DNA of 64,000 nt from contig JAZGGI010000028.1 of the NCBI GenBank assembly GCA_036480375.1, forward strand, positions 124,001-188,000, in the 5' to 3' direction. Positions 54,169 to 62,336 of the stretch are shown here, piece after piece. A program made the translations under genes and the position numbers. The first letter of the stretch is position 1. The number at the start of each line of letters is the position of its first letter. Source of the stretch: Candidatus Zixiibacteriota bacterium. GTDB taxonomy: Bacteria; Zixibacteria; MSB-5A5; GN15; JAAZOE01. Under the pieces are notes generated by a model. It was not told the DNA's origin, ran no database searches, and saw only the letters and a program-made list of their open reading frames with translations.

Positions 54169-54759
54169 TCACGGACAGCACGGCTCCCTCGGTGGATCGC
54201 CGCCTTTAAAAACGTGGTTTATCAAATAGACAGCGTCGCCGACATTTACTCCGTCGTCATCATTTGCATCGCCGCTACATACCGGATCGGGTGCGGGACC
54301 ACCTTTGAAAACATGATTTATAATGAATACTGCGTCGCCAACGTTGACATAGTCATCGCCATTGGCATCACCACATATATAGGGAGCCGGAGATTCTCCA
54401 GACTCCTTCCAAAAACCGTGGTTGAGGTCATAGCTGGTCGATGAGCCAAAGCCGACGGCGGTCTGCCCGGCGGTGCCGATGAGGGTGTAGGTTGTAGACG
54501 TGCTTTTTCCACTGCCTGATGAAATCACCTGCCATTTGATCTGCTCGCCGGACTCTGGTTCTGTCGGAGATAGCAGAGGAGTCGATGGCTGAATCTTGTC
54601 CTGAGTAGTCGGCTGCGCCGTATCCTTGATCTTTTTGACAGTGGTTACTTTAACTCTTATAGGCTCCTTAGATTTATCTCCGGCCACGGAATCTGCGACC
54701 GCCACCGGAAACACAAAGGCCGCCACCGTTACGATATTTATATAAAATTGCCTCTTCAT
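54169..54759 (-). CDS. Secreted protein with dockerin-type repeat pair
   Basis: A 196-residue protein with an N-terminal signal sequence (about 1-26), then a Thr/Pro-rich stretch. A segment follows (residues 74-118) resembling the short extracellular modules with ISSGSGKSTSTTYTLIGTAGQ. Two near-identical repeats complete it, 129-153 (CGDANGDDYVNVGDAVFIIN) and 161-186 (CSGDANDDDGVNVGDAVYLI), with the calcium-loop pattern of type I dockerins. Dockerins normally dock onto cohesins, but no cohesin is visible here. The ATG overlaps the adhesin stop by four bases (ATGA), so the two are coupled. Confidence 0.82.
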   Translation of the reverse strand: MKRQFYINIVTVAAFVFPVAVADSVAGDKSKEPIRVKVTTVKKIKDTAQPTTQDKIQPSTPLLSPTEPESGEQIKWQVISSGSGKSTSTTYTLIGTAGQTAVGFGSSTSYDLNHGFWKESGESPAPYICGDANGDDYVNVGDAVFIINHVFKGGPAPDPVCSGDANDDDGVNVGDAVYLINHVFKGGDPPREPCCP

Positions 54760-56864
54760 TTCGCTCCCTCCAGAGAGCCCAGTGGTGCCTCACCAGGCTG
54801 ACCTTTCGACACAGCTGGCTGATATGCCATGGCCGGTCTTATCACCTGATAATCCTCATGGCCTTTCCTGACAGCCATGACAATAAAGTCAAAATCGTAA
54901 GTACCCTCTCCGTTACTGAGTTCGCGGACAACAAATCGATCAGGGCTTTTTTCCACCACTGCCAGTCCTCTGGATTCAGCAGAAAGGGGCGTAAGCTGAA
55001 TCGTGATTCCCTCAGACACCGCAACAGCCCCGAAATGTTCAGGAAGAGTGACTTTCGCTATTCCATTTTCCAGATGCCCGGTTCCTCGCACATAGGCGGC
55101 TGCCTCCGGGCCTTCGGGGCAAGCATACCTGATATCAGTTCCTGGCTGGTCGGGATTCGCCACACGGAAACCCTTGACTTGGGCTTCGATCTCACCAAAG
55201 CCGTCACCATTCACAAACAGGCGTGCCAGAGGTTCTCCGAGGTCATTTATTATACTTATTTCCCCGTTGCCAATATCATCCACAAACATGTTTGCCCGAG
55301 GAAACCCATCGGCACCTCCTACAGATATAAAACCATGGTCAGGGTTATCCCGAAGGTCGCTCAACAGTATATTAAGATTGCCGTTCGGGCCGAACGTCGC
55401 CATTGCGCCGCCGCCCGCTTCCCCGTCTGCAATTCCGCAAATCATTCTACCGGTCGCCGGATCAAACGTTTGAATACTGCCTCCTCCATCCTGCGTAGGA
55501 GATATCAGACAAAGATTGTCTCCGTCGGCATTAGTTTGCAGGATATTCCCTTGAACAGTAAGCTGTTCCGGGGTAATTGCGGTGCCGATACCTACACCTC
55601 CCGAAGCCTGTATCAGGAACTGGAAGTCACCGGTCGAAGCGAAACCAAGCGGGTCCATGTCTGACCATACGAAGGTTCCATTATGAATCGCTCGGGCGTT
55701 TTGGCCTGCGGCAAAAGAATACGATCCAGCTGCAGTATTGTTCTCCCCCCCGGGGACTGTGCTGCCCGTGCCGCTGGCGGTGTTGTTACCCCCGCCGCCG
55801 ACGGTACTCGCAAAGCCGTTGGCTGTGTTCCACCCCCCGCCGGCGACTGTACACGAATCATTACTGGCAATATTGTGACCGCCGCCACCGACAGTGCTGG
55901 CAGGGCCGCTGGCGGTGTTTTCAGATCCGCCGCCGACAAATCCGTGGTCAAGGATTACAGTATTCCCCTCCCCCCCCGCGATGGAGCCACCATTGCCAGC
56001 GACAAGATTTCTTCTGCCCCCACCGATGGCAGAATAGTCGCCCTCTGCCGTGTTTCCATTCTCGAATTCCCCTCCACCACCGCTGATAACAGAGCTTTCA
56101 CCCACGGCGTCGTTTCCGGCGCCGCCGCCAACAGTACTGGCAGGGCCGCTGGCGGTGTTTTCAGATCCGCCGCCGACAAACCCTTGGTCAAGGGTTACGG
56201 TATTCCACTCGCCCCCCGCGATGGAGCCACCATTGCCAGCGACAAGATTTCTTCTGCCTCCGCCGATGGCGGAATGGTCGCCCTCTACGGTATTGTGTGA
56301 TCCGCCAGCAATTGTCGACCAATTGCCGGTCACGATGTTGCGGTTACCGGCGACGAAGGCAAAACCGCCCGTATTAGTATGGCCCGGGCCAATGGTGGCC
56401 TTGCCGGATACACCGGTTACAGTAAGGTCGCCTTGAATTGATACGTCGCTGGATATGATGCCGCCTGCGGCGCCATCAACAGTGGCGACCCGGTGCGCAT
56501 AGGGGGCAGAGGTCAGTCGCGTTCGGGGTATTAGTTCATCGGGGTCGGGGAGGACGCGAATGCCAAGCCAACGATCAGGCCCGTCAAACTCAGCATCCGA
56601 TATGGGATTCAATATACCCAGGATGACGTTGAATCCCCCGTTGTCGTCCGGGTCGATAATCCGCTCTTGAGCCCAGCACTCATCGGCGTCTGGCGTCGGG
56701 AGAGTCCAAATGGTAAACACCACGTTGACCGGGTCAATCACCGGTTCGCCGTTGGCGGCCGCCAAGAAGCCCTGGAAGTTGATGAGCTGCGGCACCTCAG
56801 CCGTGATGAACGACGCCATGACCAGAATAGCCAGCAGGATTAGCAAAATGTTAATTTTTCGCAT
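54756..56864 (-). CDS. Repeat-rich secreted surface protein (trimeric-adhesin-head-like)
   Basis: The 702-residue protein has a signal peptide (about 1-22) and an N-terminal domain (QLINFQGFLAAANGEPVIDP). Residues about 150-390 are GGGxxNxAxG-type repeats, like the left-handed beta-roll heads of YadA/Hep_Hag adhesins (STVGGGAGNDAVGESSVISG). Later parts contain beta-rich domains and a C-terminal domain of unknown type. There is no YadA anchor, so it is not a classical trimeric autotransporter. Two tracts about 160 bp long recur 240 bp apart with few differences, a recent in-frame duplication of 80 residues. With the dockerin partner, surface assembly is plausible. Confidence 0.78.
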   Translation of the reverse strand: MRKINILLILLAILVMASFITAEVPQLINFQGFLAAANGEPVIDPVNVVFTIWTLPTPDADECWAQERIIDPDDNGGFNVILGILNPISDAEFDGPDRWLGIRVLPDPDELIPRTRLTSAPYAHRVATVDGAAGGIISSDVSIQGDLTVTGVSGKATIGPGHTNTGGFAFVAGNRNIVTGNWSTIAGGSHNTVEGDHSAIGGGRRNLVAGNGGSIAGGEWNTVTLDQGFVGGGSENTASGPASTVGGGAGNDAVGESSVISGGGGEFENGNTAEGDYSAIGGGRRNLVAGNGGSIAGGEGNTVILDHGFVGGGSENTASGPASTVGGGGHNIASNDSCTVAGGGWNTANGFASTVGGGGNNTASGTGSTVPGGENNTAAGSYSFAAGQNARAIHNGTFVWSDMDPLGFASTGDFQFLIQASGGVGIGTAITPEQLTVQGNILQTNADGDNLCLISPTQDGGGSIQTFDPATGRMICGIADGEAGGGAMATFGPNGNLNILLSDLRDNPDHGFISVGGADGFPRANMFVDDIGNGEISIINDLGEPLARLFVNGDGFGEIEAQVKGFRVANPDQPGTDIRYACPEGPEAAAYVRGTGHLENGIAKVTLPEHFGAVAVSEGITIQLTPLSAESRGLAVVEKSPDRFVVRELSNGEGTYDFDFIVMAVRKGHEDYQVIRPAMAYQPAVSKGQPGEAPLGSLEGAK
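55891..56292. repeat. Direct duplication inside the surface-protein gene
   Basis: Bases 55891-56052 and 56131-56292 are near-identical, offset by exactly 240 bp (80 codons). They encode the repeated segment starting with an ENTASGPASTVGGG-type motif. The similarity at DNA level implies recent duplication or gene conversion. Confidence 0.85.
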
Positions 56865-57498
56865 GATTACCCCCTGTAGGGAATTAGAGATTAAATTGTT
56901 GATTTCTGAGAACCTTGCTATCAGTCCGTGAAAATATCCTCTATCTGCAGGACACCTGGATGATTTATGCTGTACTTAGGAAGAACCCTAAAAATATAAA
57001 ATAATATTCCTGCAATTGATTATATCCCTTTTATGTAACATTGTCAACCTATTTCTTGATATTTCACTGACGGCGGAAAAGCCGTCTCGGTGTGCGTCGT
57101 ATTGGCCATACGAGGGTCTAATTTGTGTCCAGATTAAGGCAAAATGGGAAAATCACTGAAATCACTATTTGCTCGGAATATTCTCAGGGTGTATATATGT
57201 GGCCAACCAATTTGCAATGGATTAAGCTGATTCCCGAAGCCTTCTGGCTGTTGGCGGGCGGTAAATATTTATTGGAATCGAAAAGTGTAATAATGTTACA
57301 TTTCCCCGTACCGCTGCCAAACATTAGGGACGCGGGGAGTTCAAGACCACAAAAAAGTTCTAATTCCTCGCGTACCTCATAGATGATTTGATCTGACACT
57401 TTAGAGTAGCCTACTGCAAACGGTTCGCCCGCTATTTGCTTCAAAATGCGCTTCTATTTGGAATTAGATTCAGAGTAAAAATATGGAGGTCGTATTAG
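56865..57498. other. Non-coding accessory stretch between the surface-protein gene and the IS481 remnant
   Basis: This 634-bp region holds the promoter region of the surface protein (minus strand, not resolved), and two small hairpins at about 57068-57085 (GACGGC/GCCGTC) and 57098-57113 (TCGTAT/ATACGA). It also holds the 16-nt tRNA-end copy at 57302-57317. A minus-strand open frame of 86 codons at 57184-57444 starts at TTG and resembles nothing I know; I do not call it a gene. Confidence 0.55.
57302..57317 (+). repeat. 16-nt tRNA 3' end repeat, right copy (candidate attR)
   Basis: Identical to 54086-54101 at the end of tRNA-Glu. Upstream bases do not continue the tRNA, so only the 3' end was copied, as in attachment sites. 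Confidence 0.6.
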
Positions 57499-58421
57499 GT
57501 AACAAAAGCACAACGAGATATTGGCCGGAAGCTTCGGATACTAAATCATGCTAAGGAAACAGGAAATGTTTCAAAAACTTGCCGTTATTTTGGTATATCT
57601 CATGAGATTTTTTACCAGTGGAGAAGGTATTGCGAGAAGTACGGTGAAGAGAGCTTAATAAATAGTAAGCCATGTCCTCAGAATCCGAAATTACGATTTG
57701 CCTCTGAAATTGAGAAAAAAATTATTTATCTTCGCAGGAAATATCATTTGGGTCGGCTTTGCATATCTTGGTTTCTGGATCGTTATCATGGGATCAAGGT
57801 TTCCCCCGGCGGTGTTCGAGGAGTATTACAGCGAAATGGATTAAATCGCTTGCCCAGGAACATTAAACCTCGGACAGTTCAGACCCATCGCTACGAAAAA
57901 CAGGTTTCCGGTCATCACTCCAAGTCGGTGTGAAGTTTCCTAAATTTGAAGACAGAGAAGGCAAAAAGATTCGCCGTTTTCAATATACAGCCATTGATGA
58001 TGCCACTCGTATAAGAGCCTTAAAGATATATAGCCGACACATACAGAAAAATGCTATAAAATTTGTTAATTATGTGATTGACAAATTTCCCTTCCGAATT
58101 CATACTGTTCGTACTGACAACGGCCATGAATTTCATGCAAAATTCCACTGGCACTTGGCGGATTTATGGATTCGGCATGTTTATATTAAACCACGAACGC
58201 CTCGGCTTAATGGAAAAGTTGAACGATCTCACGGAACCGATGAAGTCGAATTTTATCAGCTTTTAGAATATACTGGTGATGTTGATCTTAATGAAAAATT
58301 GAAACAATGGGAAGATTACTATAACTTCAATAGACCACATTGTGCATTAAAAGGAAAATCCCCATATAAGGTGCTGAAAGAAAAAATAGATAATCAAAAA
58401 TCTCTGTCAAACGAGGTTTAG
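57499..58421 (+). pseudogene. Decayed IS481-family transposase
   Basis: The frame opening at 57499 reads an HTH region (RILNHAKETGNVSKTCRYFG then SHEIFYQWRRYCEKYGEESL). A linker follows (INSKPCPQNPKLRFASEIEK, IIYLRRKYHLG). The RNase-H-like DDE core runs in another frame from 57930 (FQYTAIDDATRIRALKIYSR, VRTDNGHEFHAKF, LNGKVERSHGTDEVEFYQLL), so Asp, Asp and Glu are all present. Lesions are a one-base shift at about 57925 (HHSKSV then stop instead of reading on into KFPKFE) and no start codon where the family begins, only GTA after a GGAGGT site. A single-ORF transposase is therefore dead. The terminal inverted repeats were not resolved. Confidence 0.85.
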
Positions 58422-58443
58422 CACATCACAGATGAGCAATGAT

Positions 58444-59931
58444 TCAGGGAAAATTGCAGCGCAGCTGGGTGTTATAGTACTCGGCTCTTTTTCCCGACAC
58501 ACCGCCAACAGATATATATACAACGATTCCGTCCGCCTCGAGGAATGAACTGAGGTGGAGTCCTTTTGCTTCTTCACCTGTGAGTCTGTTCATTGATTCG
58601 ACAAATAGATATGCAAAACGCATGTCGGAACGTAGAAGCAATGCGGCTTCCTCTATGCTACTCAACTGCTTGATATCTGACCGCCAATACCAGGCTGTAT
58701 TGGCAACATAATTCCAACGAGGATTGCCGGGGTGAACAAATATGCCGTAGCGAGTAGGGTGATCCCGGAGCAACGATTGAAGCGACTCACGGGCATTGTA
58801 GATTTCGGGCGCGCGAACCGTGTGAATCCGTACACCGGCAGCAGTTACTCCCACACCGAGCGAGAGCCATACTATCGCAAATCCTACGGTCAGCCACTGC
58901 ACGTGGTTTTTCTTAAGTAAATAATACAGAGGGAGTGCAATCACAGGGGCCGATAGGGCATAAGCAGGACAGAAGTAATGATGGTACAGCACGGTCGCAG
59001 CGGATGAGAACAGGAAAAACACAATGAGGGTTATGGCTGCCGGAAACAGAAGTATGACTTTCTTTCGCACCATCATGTACATACCGACTGGAAGCAACAC
59101 GATAAACGGCAGATACAACTGGGCAAAGCGATATGTGAAAAACCACCAGCCAGAACCGGTTTGCCCATCACTTCGGATCCAGTGATTCCAGATCTGGTGA
59201 AAGAAGTAGCTTCGGAGAAACACGCCGCCAGCGTAGATCTGATCCATAACGAGGTAGACAGAGACGAGAAGGATAGCTATTCCGGGAATGCACCAGAATC
59301 GATATGATCTTAGCCAATCCCTCCTTATAAAGAGCGCAATGGCCACTAAGGTGGCCCAAACAGGAGCTGAAACCACTCCCTTTGAGAGGAAAGCACAACC
59401 GAGGGCCACACCGGCGATGATGTGTGGTTTCCACCGCAGATTTGAGTTCTGCATCCGGGCGATACCCCACAGGACCACGAGCATGAAAAAACTCAACGGA
59501 ACGTCGAGCAGGCCGGAGTTTCCGTTTTGGATGAAGTTGTAGGTCAACAGCAACACCAATCCCGATAGAAATCCGTATGATTTACCGCCTATTTCCTTTC
59601 CCAGAGAAAAAGCTGCGATGATCGCGCCGAGTGTGCACAGGGCACCGAAAAGTCGGGCTGTACTATCGTTGGCGCCTAACGCGGAAAATACTACTGCATT
59701 GGCCCACATTACAAGAGGTGGATGGGTTACAAAGTCGTTGAGGTAGAAATCGGTGTATGTGGGATTGAACCAACGTCCTTCATCAACCATATTGCGAGCA
59801 ATGACTGAGTATGTAGCGGAATCAAAATTCATTCCGGGTTGTGCAAAGCCGAGACAGAGATAGAGGACAGTCCCCAGAATAAGAACCAAAGCCGGATGAG
59901 AGGCGATCTTATCTTTACCGAGATTTCCCAT
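58444..59931 (-). CDS. Membrane glycosyltransferase of the GT39/ArnT type
   Basis: A 495-residue polytopic protein with about ten hydrophobic segments. It has the GT-C family opening FDSATYSVIARNMVDEGRWF, with acidic residues in the first periplasmic loop, and VTHPPLVMWANAVVFSALG. Relatives (PMT_2, ArnT) move a sugar from a polyprenyl-phosphate donor to lipid A, lipids or proteins in the periplasm. There is a short C-terminal domain with IKQLSSIEEAALLLRSDM. It is flanked by two decayed IS elements and has no co-directional partner, suggesting acquisition within an accessory region. The acceptor is unknown. Confidence 0.85.
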   Translation of the reverse strand: MGNLGKDKIASHPALVLILGTVLYLCLGFAQPGMNFDSATYSVIARNMVDEGRWFNPTYTDFYLNDFVTHPPLVMWANAVVFSALGANDSTARLFGALCTLGAIIAAFSLGKEIGGKSYGFLSGLVLLLTYNFIQNGNSGLLDVPLSFFMLVVLWGIARMQNSNLRWKPHIIAGVALGCAFLSKGVVSAPVWATLVAIALFIRRDWLRSYRFWCIPGIAILLVSVYLVMDQIYAGGVFLRSYFFHQIWNHWIRSDGQTGSGWWFFTYRFAQLYLPFIVLLPVGMYMMVRKKVILLFPAAITLIVFFLFSSAATVLYHHYFCPAYALSAPVIALPLYYLLKKNHVQWLTVGFAIVWLSLGVGVTAAGVRIHTVRAPEIYNARESLQSLLRDHPTRYGIFVHPGNPRWNYVANTAWYWRSDIKQLSSIEEAALLLRSDMRFAYLFVESMNRLTGEEAKGLHLSSFLEADGIVVYISVGGVSGKRAEYYNTQLRCNFP

Positions 59932-59998
59932 ATAGGTGTTTAGAAACCACGATTCACATCTTTCATTATGCCAAATTTACTTAAATCTTCTTTAATTG

Positions 59999-60250
59999 TC
60001 AACGGGCAAAACCTGAACCGAAAAGTTTCCTCTGTTTCATGGTTCGTTTTTTAATTCGATCCCTTTCCTTCAGTATTCGCACCGCCTGGCCAGTATAGAC
60101 ATCGGCCGGGGTCACATTATCCAGCGATTCGTGATATCGCTAATAATTGTAATATTCTACAAAGGATTCAATCTGGGCTTTCAGATCATCCGGTGGATAA
60201 TAGTTGTCCAACAGCAGGATGTTTTTCATCGACCGATGATAGCGCTCGAT
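59999..60250 (-). pseudogene. C-terminal fragment of an IS3-family-like transposase, interrupted
   Basis: On the minus strand the segment reads SIERYHRSMKNILLLDNYYP, then ESFVEYYNY, a stop (TAG), then RYHESLDNVTPADVYTGQ and a basic tail RDRIKKRTMKQRKLF ending at the TGA (59999). It is the end of an integrase-core transposase. It begins exactly at the left end of the next IS element (60251). The 5' part is not found beyond the right end of that element, so it was lost. Confidence 0.8.
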
Positions 60251-60318
60251 TGACCCTCCCCCGGGTTTAGTGGCCACGGAGAAAGGATAGTGTTATGATT
60301 CTTTCAGGAGGTGTTCAG

Positions 60319-60621
60319 ATGTCGGAGAATGGGAATCGTGGCCACTATGATCGGGTTTTCAAAGTTGAAGCAGTTGGTTTAATTGTTGAAGATGGCCGCA
60401 CAGCGACCGAAGTCGCCTGTCATCCTGGCATTCACGTCAATCTGATTTATCTTTGGAAGAAACAATTGGCTGAAGATTCTGAAGAAGCATTTCCGGGTCT
60501 TGGTAAGTTGAGAGCATCCGATGCGGAACTTCGTCGATTGTAACGTGAGCTTACCGATGTCAAAGAAGAGCGCGATATCTTAAAAAAAGCCTTGGCCATT
60601 TTCTCGAAGAAGCCTCGATGA
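60319..60621 (+). pseudogene. IS3 orfA (helix-turn-helix), with premature stop
   Basis: It starts at ATG 60319, seven bases after AGGAGGT. It encodes an HTH protein (HYDRVFKVEAVGLIVEDGRT, NLIYLWKKQLAED), then reads TAA at 60541 where CAA would be expected, followed by RELTDVKEERDILKKALAIF and the normal TGA. The stop probably abolishes the orfAB fusion transposase. Confidence 0.85.
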
Positions 60622-61317
60622 AGTATCAATTTATAGAGGATCGCCGCTCTGAATCGAGAGTAACGAAGATGTGCCGGGCTATGCGAGTATTGAGGAGCGG
60701 TTATTATGATTGGCGAGGTTGCTGTGAGAGTAGGCGGTCGATAGATAATCGTGTTTTGTTGACTCATATTCGGATCGTTCATAAACAGAGTCGAGCGACC
60801 TATGGATCGCCTCGCATGAGGGTAAAATTAAATGAGTCGGGTCTCGCCTGTGGTGAGATTCGAGTTGCTCGATTGATGCGAGAGAACGGGATACGGGCCA
60901 AGAGGATGGGGAAGTTTCGTGCCACGACTAATTCTAAGCATAGTTATCCGTCAATCCCGAATCTTCTAAACCGTCGTTTTGAAGTTACAACTCCCAATAC
61001 GGTCTGGGTTTCGGACATCACCTGACAGCGATCGAGGCCGTCAGTACGCCTCGGACAACTATCAGAAATTGCTGAAAGAGAATCGCATAACCCGCAGTAT
61101 GAGTCGCCGGGGCGATTGTTGGGACAATGCCCCGAGGGATTCATTCTTTGGGACTTTGAAGACGGAACTGATCTATCATGAATAATTTATCAATAGAGAG
61201 GATGCCAGATTGAAAATATTTGATTATATTGAGATGTTTTATAACCGTCAACGCCGCCATTCGAGCCTGGGCTATAAAAGCCCGGTTGATTTCGAAAGGG
61301 CGGCTACCCTAACTTAA
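60618..61317 (+). pseudogene. IS3 orfB (integrase core), internal deletion
   Basis: It starts ATGAAGTATCAATTT overlapping orfA. The N-terminal part runs through KQSRATYGSPRMRVKLNESG to [11 protein letters not shown], the strand bearing the first catalytic Asp. Sequence then jumps to [20 protein letters not shown], so about 80 residues of the core are missing. The catalytic Glu region reads [16 protein letters not shown] with Asp replacing Glu, and a later TAA interrupts the C-terminus (after TELIYHE). Conserved C-terminal sequence [15 protein letters not shown] ends at 61317. It cannot be functional. Confidence 0.87.
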
Positions 61318-61348
61318 CTGAATGTCCACTAAACCGGGGGAAGTGTCA

Positions 61349-61652
61349 GAATCCATGTGCCTTTGATTCGATGCCAGTTTTGGCAATCCTCTCGATATTA
61401 GTTTTCGTTTCGATATTTTCTTATTCGTTTTGGTTTAGGTGTAGCGGACTCTGAGGAATATTTATTTTCTTGTTGACGTGGATTATTTGAGAGACTACAA
61501 TTTTACGAAAGGTTGTTGTTTAATCCAAGGCTAAGGTTGTAATCACGTATTTACCAGGATAATGCTCATAGCGAAAGTGATAAAGCAAACTATTGGAAGC
61601 TTTTCGCATCAATGCCAAGGTTTAATTTACTGTCGTATGAGGAGATACGGGC
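61349..61652. other. Intergenic region with promoter of the DUF4956-CotH operon
   Basis: It contains a strong promoter at 61473-61501 and a leader of about 145 bases before the DUF4956 start. A weak inverted repeat (GCGAAA with TTTTCGC) lies in the leader. I see no gene in the left third. Confidence 0.6.
61473..61501 (+). promoter_or_regulatory. Promoter of DUF4956 and CotH genes
   Basis: TTGACG (61473-61478) and TACAAT (61496-61501) have an ideal 17-base spacer. Both hexamers differ from consensus by one base. Transcription would start at about 61508. Confidence 0.72.
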
Positions 61653-62336
61653 ATGAATAAATTTGACTCATTTCAGCAATTTTTATCGACGCAATCTATC
61701 GAAATAGAAATACTGGGATTCATATTTAATATAATCCTGGCCGGTATTCTGGCGTTAATTCTCGGATATTTGTACCAGCGTTATGGCACATCTTTATCCA
61801 ATCGCAATATGTTCGCCCGCAATTTTCTGATGATAACAATGACAACGATGGTAATAATCACTATTGTCAAATCATCCTTGGCATTATCGCTCGGATTGGT
61901 CGGAGCGTTATCAATCGTTAGATTCAGAGCCGCAATTAAAGAACCGGAAGAATTGGCATATCTGTTCCTGGCGATAGCGGTAGGCTTGGGGCTTGGAGCC
62001 GACCAGCGCAAGATTACAATCATAGCATTCATCCTGATTGGGCTCAGTATAATTATAACTCGGAAATCGCGCAAAAGGATAGATGGAAACAGCATCTATT
62101 TAACCGTAACATCAACCGGTGAGAAGAAACTGGAATTGAAACAGATCATTGATATATTATCAAAATACTGCAAAGGAATAGATCTCAAACGTTCCGACGA
62201 AAACAAGGAATTAACCGAAGCCTCATTTGTAGTTGAATCTGAAGGTTATGATCAGCTTGGAAAAGCCCGCGATGAGCTTTATGGGCTAAACGATAAAATC
62301 CAGATTACTCTTATGGATAACAAAGGTCTGGCATAA
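61653..62336 (+). CDS. DUF4956 membrane protein
   Basis: A 227-residue protein with four predicted membrane helices (about 17-42, 54-74, 75-90 and 100-136) and a cytoplasmic C-terminal alpha/beta part (about 145-227). It has the DUF4956 core LVGALSIVRFRAAIKEPEEL followed by AYLFLAIAVGLGLGA. The RFRAxIKEPEE loop is highly conserved, with charged residues suggesting a catalytic or binding site. The family often sits next to VTC polyphosphate-polymerase and CotH genes (family knowledge). A GGAG site precedes the ATG. The stop abuts the CotH start (TAAATG). Confidence 0.88.
   Translation: MNKFDSFQQFLSTQSIEIEILGFIFNIILAGILALILGYLYQRYGTSLSNRNMFARNFLMITMTTMVIITIVKSSLALSLGLVGALSIVRFRAAIKEPEELAYLFLAIAVGLGLGADQRKITIIAFILIGLSIIITRKSRKRIDGNSIYLTVTSTGEKKLELKQIIDILSKYCKGIDLKRSDENKELTEASFVVESEGYDQLGKARDELYGLNDKIQITLMDNKGLA

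Larger units (their letters stand above)
54086..57317. mobile_element. Candidate tRNA-Glu-integrated island, no integrase seen
   Basis: The 3' end of tRNA-Glu is repeated perfectly (16 nt) at 57302-57317, enclosing 3.2 kb. The unit contains only two co-directional genes, the repeat-rich surface protein and the dockerin protein. A random 16-mer match is very unlikely. No integrase or recombinase lies inside, so the element is either a remnant or mobilised in trans. Everything to 61348 beyond it is also accessory (IS remnants and a lone glycosyltransferase). Confidence 0.5.
60251..61348 (+). mobile_element. Decayed IS3-family insertion sequence
   Basis: Imperfect terminal inverted repeats delimit 1098 bp. 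The left begins TGACCCTCCCCCGGGTTTAG and the right, reverse-complemented, begins TGACACTTCCCCCGGTTTAG; both then run into TGG-CA. OrfA and orfB overlap in the normal way (ATGA). No target duplication is evident: the left flank is CGAT and the right is GAATC. The element lies inside the transposase fragment at 59999-60250. Several mutations inactivate it and it is shorter than usual because part of orfB is deleted. Confidence 0.88.

Noticed and set aside
54858-55664. 268-codon plus-strand frame antisense to the surface-protein gene
   Set aside because: It has no family motifs and lies entirely opposite a well-supported gene with a signal peptide and repeats.
55891-56292. Direct repeats inside the adhesin gene as a possible CRISPR or regulatory array
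   Set aside because: The repeats are in frame, 240 bp apart and encode protein repeats. There is no spacer structure or cas gene.
57184-57444. Minus-strand open frame of 86 codons
   Set aside because: It starts at TTG with no ribosome-binding site, resembles no family and contains the tRNA-end copy. It is most likely a chance frame.
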